Source: Alistipes sp. (lineage in GTDB: Bacteria; Bacteroidota; Bacteroidia; Bacteroidales; Rikenellaceae). Taken from it: a stretch of DNA of 35,206 bases. Location: assembly GCA_022511295.1 (NCBI GenBank), contig JAFLRT010000014.1:1-35206 (forward strand), read 5' to 3'. The position numbers were made by a program, and so were the translations under genes. Positions 10,309-19,167 of this stretch are shown one piece after another. Every line of letters begins with the position of its first letter. Position 1 is the stretch's first letter. Below the pieces are notes generated by a model, which was not told where the DNA came from, ran no database searches, and saw only the letters and a program-made list of their open reading frames with translations.

Positions 10309-11499
10309 ATGACGGATATACAATCGGTTAAACAGCGCTTCGGCATTATCGGCAACTCCGAGTTGCTGAACAGGGCCATAGAGGTTGCGCTTCGTGTTGC
10401 TCCGACGGATTTGTCGGTGCTTGTTACCGGAGAGAGCGGTGTGGGCAAGGAGTTTTTCCCGCAGGTGGTGCATGCATTTTCGGCACGCAAGCATAACAAA
10501 TACATAGCCGTCAACTGCGGCGCTATACCGGAGGGTACGATTGACTCGGAACTTTTCGGTCATGAGAAAGGTTCGTTTACCGGTGCATCCGAGGCCCGCA
10601 AGGGTTACTTTGAGGAGGCCGACGGCGGTACCATATTTCTTGATGAGGTTGGCGAATTGCCTTTGTCGACACAGGTGCGCCTTCTGCGTGTGTTGCAGAC
10701 GGGTGAGTTTATGCGTGTAGGCTCGGCCAAGGTGCAAAAGACGAATGTTCGTGTGGTTGCAGCAACAAACAACAATCTGGGACAGGCCATAGCATCGGGT
10801 CGTTTCCGCGAGGACCTCTTTTACCGTCTCAATACGGTGCCTATCGCCGTGCCGGCGCTGAGGGAGCGTCCCGAAGATATATGCCTTCTGTTCCGCAAGT
10901 TCGCTGCAGATGTTGCGGTGCAGTACCGTATGCCTGCAATCACGCTTGAACCCGACGCGAGGGCAATGCTCGAGAGTTATTCGTGGAGGGGAAATGTGCG
11001 GCAACTGAAGAATGTCGCCGAGCAGATTTCGGCAATCGAGGAGAGCCGCACCATTACGGCCCGGATTCTGGCCCGTTACCTCGTCGAACCTCAGATGTCG
11101 TCGCAACCGAGTGTTATGAATGCGGCGCGTATGGAGGATATGGAGACCGAACGTGAACTGCTGTATAAGATTCTGTTCGATATGCGCTCGGATATCAACG
11201 AGATGAAACGTATGCTTTTTGAGTTGCGCTCGGGCGCTGTGCCGGTAACGGTATCGCAGGAGCGCCGTGATGTGATAGGTCTGCTTCCGACGAGTTCTTC
11301 CGCTTCAGAGGAGGTTTTCGCCGAGAGCGAGGTTATAACAGAGCCTCCGCGCGAACTCACCAAGGCCGATGTGCAGCGCGAACAGATAGTACGCGCTCTG
11401 CGACGCCATAACGGTCGCCGCAAAGATGCAGCCGCCGAACTGTTCGTCTCCGAGCGGACGCTCTATCGTAAGATAAAGGAGTTGGGTATAGCGGAGTGA
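10309..11499 (+). CDS. Sigma54-interacting AAA+ transcriptional activator, no N-terminal receiver domain
   Basis: Walker A GESGVGKE, L1 loop GSFTGA, Walker B GGTIFLDEVGEL, C-terminal Fis-type HTH RKDAAAELFVSERTLYRKIKELGI. Confidence 0.93.
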   Translation: MTDIQSVKQRFGIIGNSELLNRAIEVALRVAPTDLSVLVTGESGVGKEFFPQVVHAFSARKHNKYIAVNCGAIPEGTIDSELFGHEKGSFTGASEARKGYFEEADGGTIFLDEVGELPLSTQVRLLRVLQTGEFMRVGSAKVQKTNVRVVAATNNNLGQAIASGRFREDLFYRLNTVPIAVPALRERPEDICLLFRKFAADVAVQYRMPAITLEPDARAMLESYSWRGNVRQLKNVAEQISAIEESRTITARILARYLVEPQMSSQPSVMNAARMEDMETERELLYKILFDMRSDINEMKRMLFELRSGAVPVTVSQERRDVIGLLPTSSSASEEVFAESEVITEPPRELTKADVQREQIVRALRRHNGRRKDAAAELFVSERTLYRKIKELGIAE

Positions 11500-11589
11500 T
11501 AATGCGGTCGATATCGACTTGCAGGCTGTGCTGCAAATATATAAAATGGCACTGTTTCTGAAAGGTAATGGTGCTTAAAATAGAGAGTT

Positions 11590-12096
11590 ATGAAACGTAT
11601 TCTGTTTTGTCTGGCGATAGTGCTGCTGACGACTGTTTCGGGCTGCACTGTGAAGTATTCGCTTTCGGGAGCATCTATTCCTCCTGATGCGAAGACTTTC
11701 AGCGTTGCATATTTTCCGAACAATGCGCCTATGGTGGCTCCTATATTAAGTTCCACGCTTACTGATGCGCTTGTTGACAAGTTCTCGCGCCAAACGCGTC
11801 TGACGCAGGTCGATGAGGGTGGCGATTTCGCATTTGAGGGCGAGATTACAGGCTACTCCTCGACTACGGCTTCGGTATCGAGTAACGACTATGCCTTGCA
11901 GAACCGACTCACCATAACGATTAAGGTTCGTTTCACGAATGTGGTGGACGAGGCGCTGTCCTTTAATAAAAACTTCTCAGCGTATGCCGACTATGACTCC
12001 TCACGACTGCTGACGGAGGTTGAACAGGAACTTATAACGCAGATTGTTGAGCAACTTGTAACGGATATCTTCCAGGCTGCCGCATCTAACTGGTAG
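11590..12096 (+). CDS. lptE: LPS-assembly lipoprotein LptE
   Basis: Lipobox VSGC; MKRILFCLAIVLLTTVSGCTVKYSLSGASIPPDAKTFSVAYFPNNAPMV..., Bacteroidota LptE signature and context. Confidence 0.85.
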   Translation: MKRILFCLAIVLLTTVSGCTVKYSLSGASIPPDAKTFSVAYFPNNAPMVAPILSSTLTDALVDKFSRQTRLTQVDEGGDFAFEGEITGYSSTTASVSSNDYALQNRLTITIKVRFTNVVDEALSFNKNFSAYADYDSSRLLTEVEQELITQIVEQLVTDIFQAAASNW

Positions 12097-12134
12097 CGGA
12101 CAGGAGTACGGGCTTAATAAAAACGACAGAGACA

Positions 12135-12647
12135 ATGAATGCTTTCGGAGAATATATGGAGTCGGTGCTTCGCGGCGAAAGACCTTCGGCCGATTTGGCA
12201 GCGGGGTATGCGGAACGCTATAACTGGTTTACTGCGGCCCGTGTGCTTGGAGCATACCTGTCTGATTCGGTCTGCGATGAGTTTGGAGATATCGTTATGG
12301 CCGGACGCAGCGTATCATCGCTCAAACTGCACCATATTGATAAGAACCGCCTTGCCGATGCCGCTCCGCAAGAGACTTCGACCGATGAAATTATAGAAAA
12401 ATTTCTGCTTGGCGGAAATTACCGTATTGTTGCCGAGGATGGTTCCGACGCGCTTGCCGAGGAGATACGCACCGAACCCGAACTGTCGGATGAGGACGAT
12501 TTGGTGAGCGAGGAGTTAGCCGAAATATACCTCTCTCAGGGGCTTTTGAACGAGGCTTTGGCAATATATCGCAAATTAAGTTTGTTAAATACGGAAAAAA
12601 GTATTTACTTTGCCGAGATTATCGACAAAATCGAAAATAATAATTAA
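12135..12647 (+). CDS. Conserved hypothetical protein with TPR-like C-terminus
   Basis: Between lptE and secG; ending EELAEIYLSQGLLNEALAIYRKLSLLNTEKSIYFAEIIDKIE resembles one TPR unit. Confidence 0.75.
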   Translation: MNAFGEYMESVLRGERPSADLAAGYAERYNWFTAARVLGAYLSDSVCDEFGDIVMAGRSVSSLKLHHIDKNRLADAAPQETSTDEIIEKFLLGGNYRIVAEDGSDALAEEIRTEPELSDEDDLVSEELAEIYLSQGLLNEALAIYRKLSLLNTEKSIYFAEIIDKIENNN

Positions 12648-12660
12648 AATTGAGAAGAAT

Positions 12661-13029
12661 ATGTACACATTTTGCATCGTTTTGATTCTGGTGGCGAGCG
12701 TATTGATTATCCTCGCCGTACTTGTGCAGAACCCCAAGAGCGGTATGGCTGCTAATTTCGGAGCTGCTAACCAGACGATGGGTGTACGTCAGACGGCAGA
12801 TTTCCTTGAGAAGTTCACTTGGACTATGGGTGTTGTCGTACTCGTTTTGAGTTTGGTGTTTGTGATGACCACCAAGCAGGTAACGTTAAGTGATGGCGAG
12901 ATGCTGGCCGAGGAGATGCAGACTGTTGTTCATGTTGCCGATACGAATATAGATGCGCAGGCTGCTGCAGATGTTAATGCCGGAAGCACTGACTGGGAAG
13001 TTGAATCCGAGCCGGTCGAGATGAAATAA
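12661..13029 (+). CDS. secG: Preprotein translocase subunit SecG
   Basis: MYTFCIVLILVASVLIILAVLVQNPKSGMAANFGAANQTMGVRQTADFLEKFTWTMGVVVLVLSLVFVM; two TM helices and QNPKSG motif. Confidence 0.94.
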   Translation: MYTFCIVLILVASVLIILAVLVQNPKSGMAANFGAANQTMGVRQTADFLEKFTWTMGVVVLVLSLVFVMTTKQVTLSDGEMLAEEMQTVVHVADTNIDAQAAADVNAGSTDWEVESEPVEMK

Positions 13030-13060
13030 AACAGCAATTTGTAAAAAGAGGATTTTACAA

Positions 13061-13098
13061 AATAGCGGCAACCGTACATCAGTACGGTTGCCGCTATT
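13061..13098. terminator. Bidirectional terminator-like hairpin between convergent genes
   Basis: Perfect 17-bp inverted repeat AATAGCGGCAACCGTAC-ATCA-GTACGGTTGCCGCTATT followed by GCGTTTT. Confidence 0.85.
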
Positions 13099-13118
13099 GC
13101 GTTTTCGGGTAAGGATGA

Positions 13119-13538
13119 TTATCCTCTTCCCGCTGCCATATTGAATGTTTGTGCAATGTTCTCTACCATTTGGTCGAGGGCCGGTTTTATCTTGCCGCCA
13201 ATCATCATCTTCATCATCATATTCAGGTCGGCGTGAAGCACGAGCCTTATGCGTGTGTCGCACTCAGATACGGAGTGCAGCTGTATCCAGAAGTTGAAAT
13301 CTATAGGAACACCGCCGTCATCGCCCGTGATTTTTACATATTTCGGCTGCTCTTTGTCTATAATCTGAAGTTTTACCGTGAATCCCTTGGCTTTGAACGA
13401 GCAGTGATTCTCATCTGCCTGCCACTCCTCGACTTTGTCTTGTAAAGCCGGTGTCAGGTTGTCCATACGGCTTATTACCGTGTATACGGCATCTGCCGGA
13501 AGCAGTATCTGCTGCTGTTTTGATTCGTATTCTGCCAT
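13119..13538 (-). CDS. START-like/SRPBCC-fold protein
   Basis: 139 aa: PADAVYTVISRMDNLTPALQDKV...FTVKLQIIDKEQPKYVKITGDDGGVPIDFNFWIQL; pattern of small Bacteroidota SRPBCC proteins. Confidence 0.75.
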   Translation of the reverse strand: MAEYESKQQQILLPADAVYTVISRMDNLTPALQDKVEEWQADENHCSFKAKGFTVKLQIIDKEQPKYVKITGDDGGVPIDFNFWIQLHSVSECDTRIRLVLHADLNMMMKMMIGGKIKPALDQMVENIAQTFNMAAGRG

Positions 13539-13571
13539 TGCTTAAATATTTTCTTCGTTTCTTTGAATTAT

Positions 13572-13626
13572 TATTGAGTTGTTATTGAACTGCTATTGAG
13601 TTACTATTGCGTTACTATTGAGTTAC
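13572..13626. repeat. 11-bp tandem repeat array, 5 units
   Basis: TATTGAGTTGT TATTGAACTGC TATTGAGTTAC TATTGCGTTAC TATTGAGTTAC; the last unit overlaps the tsaE stop codon. Confidence 0.9.
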
Positions 13627-14039
13627 TCTATTGTGAATGTACGTCCGTTCTCGCTGTCGATTTTTATCCGAACCGTCATGACATCTTCGGGCAGCAGCGG
13701 CTCTATCTTTTCGGGCCACTCCACCAGACACAGGTCTCCAGAGTAGAAATACTCCTCGTAACCTATATCGAATGCCTCTTCGGGACGCTCCATGCGGTAG
13801 AAGTCGAAATGATAAACGGGCGCTCCATCGCCGGCGGAATAACGGTTCACGATGGCAAATGTAGGGCTTGTAACATTGTCTTCGGAGCCTAATAGCCCGA
13901 CTGTTTCGCGTATTAGCGTTGTCTTGCCGGCACCCATCGGTCCGAAAAAGGCAATGACGCTTCGGCCGTCAAGGGCATCGATAAGTGCCTGAGCCACCTC
14001 GGGCAGTTCGTCGGGGGAAGTAATGCTTATGGTCTTCAT
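13623..14039 (-). CDS. tsaE: tRNA threonylcarbamoyladenosine biosynthesis ATPase TsaE
   Basis: Walker A GPMGAGKTTLIRE; TSPTFAIVNRYSAG...VYHFDFYRM; LCLVEWPEKIE. Confidence 0.95.
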   Translation of the reverse strand: MKTISITSPDELPEVAQALIDALDGRSVIAFFGPMGAGKTTLIRETVGLLGSEDNVTSPTFAIVNRYSAGDGAPVYHFDFYRMERPEEAFDIGYEEYFYSGDLCLVEWPEKIEPLLPEDVMTVRIKIDSENGRTFTIE

Positions 14040-14052
14040 AACGGGTTATGTT

Positions 14053-15603
14053 TCAACTTTTGGGTTTGAGTACGATGTATGGAACAATCATCTCCTCCAT
14101 AGATATTCCGCCATGCTGGAATGTATCGCGGTAATACCTTATATATTTGTTCGCGTCGTTATTGTATACGATGAAGTCGTGATTGTACGCAAAAATGTAA
14201 CTCGATGACAGATTCCCAGCCGGAAGTTGTATCTCATGCGGTTTGGTAACTTCGAATACTTCGCGCGGGTTGTAGGATATGTTGCGTCCGGTCTTGTAAC
14301 GCAGATTGGCCGACGTGGCGCGGTCTGCCGTTACTCTTATCGGGTTGTCCACGCGCACGGTGCCATGGTCCGATGTTATTATCACCGTGTGGCCGTGTTC
14401 GGACAGCATCTTGAGCATCGTGAACAGTTCCGAGTGTTCAAACCAGGAGCGTGTGAGAGAGCGGAACGAGGCATCGTCTTCGGTCAGCTCGCGGATAATA
14501 TCCGTCTCTGTTCTGGCGTGTGATAATATATCGAGGAAGTTGTATACGATTACCGAGAAATCGGCTTCGTATATGCGGTTGAAGTTCTCTATCAGTTTTC
14601 GGCCTGCTTCGGGTCTTACAAGTTTGTCGAAGGTGGTTTTGTAGTTTCGGCCGTAACTTGCCAGTTGACGCCGCAGAAAATCCTCCTCATATCTGTTTTT
14701 GCCGCCCTCCTCGTTGTCGTTCAGCCAGCGGTCGGGCATAATGTTGTCTATTGCCAGCGGCATAAGACCGGCGAATATGGCGTTGCGGGCATACTGTGTC
14801 GCCGTAGGGAGAATGGCGCAGTAGAAATCGTCTGTCTCAACGTCGAAGTATCCGCGCAGCATCGAACTTATCGACCTCCACTGGTCGTAGCGGAAGTTGT
14901 CGATGAGCAGCATCGTTGTCTTCGGATTGGCGTCGGCTACGGGGAATACGCGGCTGCGCATAAGCGTATGCGACATGACGGGGGTGTTTTCGTCGCGGTC
15001 GTTTATCCAACTGCGATAGTTTTGCCGCACGAATTTGCAGAACTCCTGGTTCGCTTCATTCTTCTGGAAGCGAAGCACCTCCTTTATGCTTTGGTCGGCA
15101 GACCCCGATAACTCTATATCCCAGTTGGTAAGCCTGCGGTATATATTACTCCAGTCGGCGAAGGTCGATGCACTTTGATATGACATGCTTATACGACCGA
15201 ACTCTGCACGATAGTCGGCGGAGGTCTGCTCCTCGACAAGTTGCTGCGAATGAACATTTTTCTTTATCGACAGCAGTACCTGATTGGGATTTACGGGCTT
15301 TATTATATAATCGGCTATCTTCGAACCGACAGCCTTGTCCATAATGTTCTCCTCCTCGCTCTTGGTTACCATTATGACAGGTGTGGTGGGCCGTGAACTC
15401 TTTATCAGCGGCAGCGTCTCAAGTCCGGTCATGCCGGGCATCATCTCGTCGAGTATTATCAAGTCGTATGCAGTCTCGGCCGCCATATCGATAGCGTCAT
15501 AACCGTTGTTGCAGGTATCGACTTCGTAGCCCTTGTTTTGCAGAAACAGAACGTGCGGTTTGAGCATCTCTATCTCATCATCCACCCAGAGTATCTTTAC
15601 CAC
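14053..15603 (-). CDS. porX: PorX-type response regulator (REC plus PglZ/alkaline-phosphatase-like domain)
   Basis: REC domain MVKILWVDDEIEMLKPHVLFLQNKGYEVDTCNNGYDAIDM...DLIILDEMMPGMTGLE; C-terminal PglZ domain LLIDNFRYDQWRS...VIITSDHGTVRV. Confidence 0.92.
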   Translation of the reverse strand: MVKILWVDDEIEMLKPHVLFLQNKGYEVDTCNNGYDAIDMAAETAYDLIILDEMMPGMTGLETLPLIKSSRPTTPVIMVTKSEEENIMDKAVGSKIADYIIKPVNPNQVLLSIKKNVHSQQLVEEQTSADYRAEFGRISMSYQSASTFADWSNIYRRLTNWDIELSGSADQSIKEVLRFQKNEANQEFCKFVRQNYRSWINDRDENTPVMSHTLMRSRVFPVADANPKTTMLLIDNFRYDQWRSISSMLRGYFDVETDDFYCAILPTATQYARNAIFAGLMPLAIDNIMPDRWLNDNEEGGKNRYEEDFLRRQLASYGRNYKTTFDKLVRPEAGRKLIENFNRIYEADFSVIVYNFLDILSHARTETDIIRELTEDDASFRSLTRSWFEHSELFTMLKMLSEHGHTVIITSDHGTVRVDNPIRVTADRATSANLRYKTGRNISYNPREVFEVTKPHEIQLPAGNLSSSYIFAYNHDFIVYNNDANKYIRYYRDTFQHGGISMEEMIVPYIVLKPKS

Positions 15604-15615
15604 TTCTTGTACTTT

Positions 15616-16290
15616 TTATATGTTTTTATTTTGTCTGATTGCATTGTCTGATTGCAAAAACGGTGCGAGGTCGGGGTTGGCGGCCAACGACTCCATCACA
15701 CACCGTATGGTGGGGTATGTCGCTGCCAGTGCCTCTCCGATAAGTCTTGGGTCGCTCCATTCCGCAATTTCGATATCCTCCTCGTGCTGCGGCGCCGTCT
15801 GCACTGCCTCGTCGGCTCTCATCGCGTACCAGTGCGTGCGCTTAAGTTCCAGACGTCCGAACATCTCGTAGGCGTGCAGCGTGTCGCAAATGTGTCCGAC
15901 GATATGAGCATCGACGCCGGTCTCCTCGTGTACCTCACGCAGGGCGCACTGCTCATATGTTTCACCCTCTTCAACATGTCCTTTGGGAAGGTCAAGCCTG
16001 CCGCGACGCTGCATGGTCAGCAGTCGTCCGTCGGGAGCGAATACGGCTCCGCCTGCCGCCTCGACCTTTGTAAATCCTTCAGCGAAACGCCTGAATGTAT
16101 TTTCGGGATGAGCAGACAAAACCGCGATACGGTTGCAGGTCTCAAGAAAATGTATTATTTTCGTCGGTGAAAAGAGTCCGTCATCGCGGATTGCGATATC
16201 GAAGCCCTCGGCGGAGGCGTTTTCGGATAGAAAAGCCACCGTTTTATCCGTAAAATATACGACCGGATTCGTTTGTGTGAAACTTAACAT
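15616..16290 (-). CDS. NUDIX hydrolase
   Basis: Nudix box GHVEEGETYEQCALREVHEETGV. Confidence 0.92.
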   Translation of the reverse strand: MLSFTQTNPVVYFTDKTVAFLSENASAEGFDIAIRDDGLFSPTKIIHFLETCNRIAVLSAHPENTFRRFAEGFTKVEAAGGAVFAPDGRLLTMQRRGRLDLPKGHVEEGETYEQCALREVHEETGVDAHIVGHICDTLHAYEMFGRLELKRTHWYAMRADEAVQTAPQHEEDIEIAEWSDPRLIGEALAATYPTIRCVMESLAANPDLAPFLQSDNAIRQNKNI

Positions 16291-16333
16291 AGCGCAAATT
16301 TATAAAATATTTGAAGCTAAACCGATAACCGAT

Positions 16334-18436
16334 ATGAAAAAATTTATATTGTTTATGATTGGAGCGTTGATGATGTCCTGCGACGGAGACCGCCCTGCAC
16401 CTCTTGCGATTGACAATGCACTGACGGCTGCCGAGAAGGAGGCGGGTCTGTTTACACCCGAAATAATGTGGAAGATGGGCCGTGTCGGCTCTGCCGTACT
16501 CTCACCTGACGGGAGCAAATTGGCATATACGGTTACATATTATAATATGTCCGAGAACCGAGGCGTAACATTGCTCTGCCTGCGCGATATGATGACCGGC
16601 GTGAGTACATCCGTAACCGACACCTCGTCGAATAATACGGACCCTTCGTGGAGTGCCGACGGCAGCAGACTTTACTTCCTCTCCGACCGCAGCGGTACGA
16701 CGCAGGTGTGGTCGTCGGATGCGTCGGGAGCCGATGTCAAGCAGGTAACATCTTTCGAGAAAGATGTTGAGGGCTACGGGGTGTCGCCTGCCGGCAATCG
16801 CCTGTTCTATGTTCAGCGCGTTCATGCGGCCAACCGCCGTTCGGCCGATATATATAAGGATATGCCGAAGTCGAATGCACGTATCTACGATGATATAATG
16901 TGCCGCCACTGGGACTCGTGGGATGAGGGCGGATACCTGCATATCTTCATCGGAGAGTTGAAAGGCGGATGCGCTTCGGAGGGTATAGATATAATAGGTG
17001 CGGATAATCCCTGGGATGCGCCGCTGGCTCCCTATTTCGATATGGACGAGATTGCCTGGAGTCCGTCGGGAGACCGCCTGGCATATACGTGCAAGCCTCT
17101 CACCGGACGCGAGTATGCAATATCGACCGACTCGGATATATTTGTATATAATGTAGCGACCGGCACGACGACAAATATATGCAAATATGAACCGGACGCC
17201 CTTCCCGGGTATGACAAATACCCTGTATTCTCTCCCGATGGAAGATATATCGCTTTCCGTTCCCAACGCCGTGCAGGCAACGAAGCGGACAAGGAGCGCC
17301 TTTTTGTGTGGGACGGCGAGACGGGCGCTATGCGCGATATGACAGCCGACTTCGATTACAATGCGACGAATGTTATGTGGGACGGTTGCTCCTCGCTGCT
17401 CTTTATTGCTCCGGTTGAGGGGACTCATCAACTCTGCCGTGTGAACTTTGACGGTAATGAGCCGCAGGTTGTGATTCTTACGCACGGCGACCATGACCTC
17501 ACTTCGGCAACGATGGCCGGCGGGCGTGTCGTGGCGGGTCTTACCACCATTTCGCGTGCCGCTGAACTCTATGAGGTTGATGCCGCAACGGGAACCCTTA
17601 ACCGTATAACTAATGTGAACGGAGAGATATACGACAATATACGTTTCGGCGAGGTGCAGAAACGTTGGGTAACGACCACCGACGGAAAGCAGATGCTTAC
17701 CTGGGTTATATTGCCGCCCGACTTTGACCCCGCAAAGAAGTACCCGACACTGCTCTATTGCGAGGGCGGTCCTCAAAGCGTCGTTTCGCAGTTCTGGAGT
17801 TACCGCTGGAACTTCCAACTTATGGCTTCGCACGGATATATAGTTGTGGCGCCCAACCGTCGCGGCGTACCCTCATTCGGACAGGAGTGGCTCGACCAGA
17901 TATCGGGCGACTATTCGGGTCAGAATATTCGCGACTACCTTTCAGCCATAGATGATGTATCGAAAGAGCCTTGGTGCGATGAAAACCGCCTCGGCTGCGT
18001 CGGCGCTTCGTATGGCGGATACTCGGTCTATTTCCTTGCAGGATGCCACGAGAAGCGTTTCAAGGCATTTGTCTCGCACTGCGGAATATTCAATTTCGAG
18101 TCGATGTACGGCGAGACGGAGGAGTTGTTCTTCCTGAATAATGACTATGGCGGCTCTTATTGGGACAAATCCAACGCAACAGCTATGCGCTCCTATGCAA
18201 ATTCTCCTCATAAGTTTGTCGATAAGTGGGATACTCCCATACTTATCATCACAGGCGAGAAAGACTTCCGCATACCGTATACGCAGTCGCTTCAGGCATT
18301 TACGGCTGCCCGTATGCGGGGTATTGATGCTCGTCTTGTAGAGTTCGAGAATGAGGCTCACCAGGTGTTCAAGCCGCAGAATTCGATAGTCTGGAACCGT
18401 GAATTTTTCGGATGGTTGGACAAGTATTTGCAATAA
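16334..18436 (+). CDS. S9-family (prolyl oligopeptidase-like) peptidase, probable lipoprotein
   Basis: MKKFILFMIGALMMSC lipobox; WD40/TolB-like propeller; catalytic GASYGGYSVYF, D in TPILIITGEKDFRIPY, H in ENEAHQVF. Start at ATG 16334 rather than the 16133 ORF start. Confidence 0.92.
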   Translation: MKKFILFMIGALMMSCDGDRPAPLAIDNALTAAEKEAGLFTPEIMWKMGRVGSAVLSPDGSKLAYTVTYYNMSENRGVTLLCLRDMMTGVSTSVTDTSSNNTDPSWSADGSRLYFLSDRSGTTQVWSSDASGADVKQVTSFEKDVEGYGVSPAGNRLFYVQRVHAANRRSADIYKDMPKSNARIYDDIMCRHWDSWDEGGYLHIFIGELKGGCASEGIDIIGADNPWDAPLAPYFDMDEIAWSPSGDRLAYTCKPLTGREYAISTDSDIFVYNVATGTTTNICKYEPDALPGYDKYPVFSPDGRYIAFRSQRRAGNEADKERLFVWDGETGAMRDMTADFDYNATNVMWDGCSSLLFIAPVEGTHQLCRVNFDGNEPQVVILTHGDHDLTSATMAGGRVVAGLTTISRAAELYEVDAATGTLNRITNVNGEIYDNIRFGEVQKRWVTTTDGKQMLTWVILPPDFDPAKKYPTLLYCEGGPQSVVSQFWSYRWNFQLMASHGYIVVAPNRRGVPSFGQEWLDQISGDYSGQNIRDYLSAIDDVSKEPWCDENRLGCVGASYGGYSVYFLAGCHEKRFKAFVSHCGIFNFESMYGETEELFFLNNDYGGSYWDKSNATAMRSYANSPHKFVDKWDTPILIITGEKDFRIPYTQSLQAFTAARMRGIDARLVEFENEAHQVFKPQNSIVWNREFFGWLDKYLQ

Positions 18437-18550
18437 AACGCTGAGAGGGACGGTTTTGGAGTGGTTTTTGCTTAACGAGCGTTAGTCTTAATCGCGCGGT
18501 GCCGCATGCTCGGAAAAGTGCGTTAAAAAAGATTAAAAAAACGATTTGTG

Positions 18551-18583
18551 TTGGGATATTTAGAAAAATAAACACTATATTTG
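18551..18583 (+). promoter_or_regulatory. Candidate promoter for the HU gene
   Basis: TTG 18551-18553, 22 bp, TATATTTG 18576-18583 (TAnnTTTG); predicts a leader of about 110 nt. Confidence 0.5.
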
Positions 18584-18703
18584 CAACTCGTAAGAGCAAA
18601 GCCTTGAGATAAGGGCTGCTGCAAGAGCAGGCGAACAGAATTTAAGAGGAACTAAAACAGATAAAAGAAAAAATAATTATAACCATTAAAACCAAAAAAA
18701 GTT

Positions 18704-18976
18704 ATGACAAAGGCTGATATCGTTAGCGAAATCGCTAAGCAGACTGGCGCAGAGAAAGTACAGGTGCAGACTATTGTAGAGGCATTTATGGAGAGTGTAA
18801 AAGAGTCTCTGGCACAGAATAACAATGTATATCTTCGCGGTTTCGGTAGTTTTATTATCAAGAAGCGCGCTCAGAAGGTTGCACGTAACATCTCCAAAAA
18901 GACCACCATTACCATTCCGGAGCATAATATCCCTGCATTTAAGCCAGCAAAGAGCTTTGCTGCCAAGATTAAATAA
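18704..18976 (+). CDS. HU-family DNA-binding protein
   Basis: MTKADIVSEIAKQTGAEKVQVQTIVEAFMESVKESLAQNNNVYLRGFGSFIIKKRAQKVARNISKKTTITIPEHNIPAFKPAKSFAAKIK. Confidence 0.97.
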   Translation: MTKADIVSEIAKQTGAEKVQVQTIVEAFMESVKESLAQNNNVYLRGFGSFIIKKRAQKVARNISKKTTITIPEHNIPAFKPAKSFAAKIK

Positions 18977-19015
18977 TTAGGTCTAAACGGAATATTCATA
19001 TAAAACTTTGCTACA

Positions 19016-19105
19016 ATGCCAAACGGAAAGAAGCACAAGCGCCATAAGATGGCGACGCACAAGCGCAAGAAGCGTCTTCGCAAGAACCGTCATAAGAAGA
19101 AGTAG
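19016..19105 (+). CDS. 29-aa highly basic AURKAIP1/COX24-domain-like mini-protein
   Basis: ATG 19016 to TAG 19105: MPNGKKHKRHKMATHKRKKRLRKNRHKKK; 16 of 29 residues are K/R plus 4 H. Below ORF-track length cutoff. Confidence 0.88.
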   Translation: MPNGKKHKRHKMATHKRKKRLRKNRHKKK

Positions 19106-19134
19106 AAACTCGTCTTTCTGACGGAATATAGACT

Positions 19135-19167
19135 AAAGCTGAAGGAGAGTATCTCTCCTTTGGCTTT
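19135..19167 (+). terminator. Intrinsic terminator after the HU/mini-ORF unit
   Basis: AAAGCTGAAGGAGAG-TAT-CTCTCCTTTGGCTTT, 15 bp including two G-T wobbles, then GCCTATTTTT. Confidence 0.8.

Noticed and set aside
10117-11106. 329-aa minus-strand ORF opposite the sigma54 activator
   Set aside because: Shadow of a conserved AAA+ gene; composition is Cys/His/Arg-rich as expected for an antisense frame.
11507-11518. Perfect 12-bp palindrome GTCGATATCGAC near the lptE upstream region
   Set aside because: Short, single copy, no second site seen near a promoter; expected occasionally by chance.
16295-16302. TAAATTTG -7-like motif on the minus strand before the NUDIX gene
   Set aside because: No -33 element at the right distance and the predicted start would fall at the start codon.
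16502-17833. 443-aa minus-strand ORF opposite the S9 peptidase
   Set aside because: Shadow ORF: the plus frame shows full catalytic and propeller signatures, and the minus product matches no family I recognise.
18437-18550. Possible terminator or small RNA after the S9 peptidase (AACGCT...AGCGTT)
   Set aside because: Only a 6-bp long-loop repeat, with no clean stem plus T-tract.
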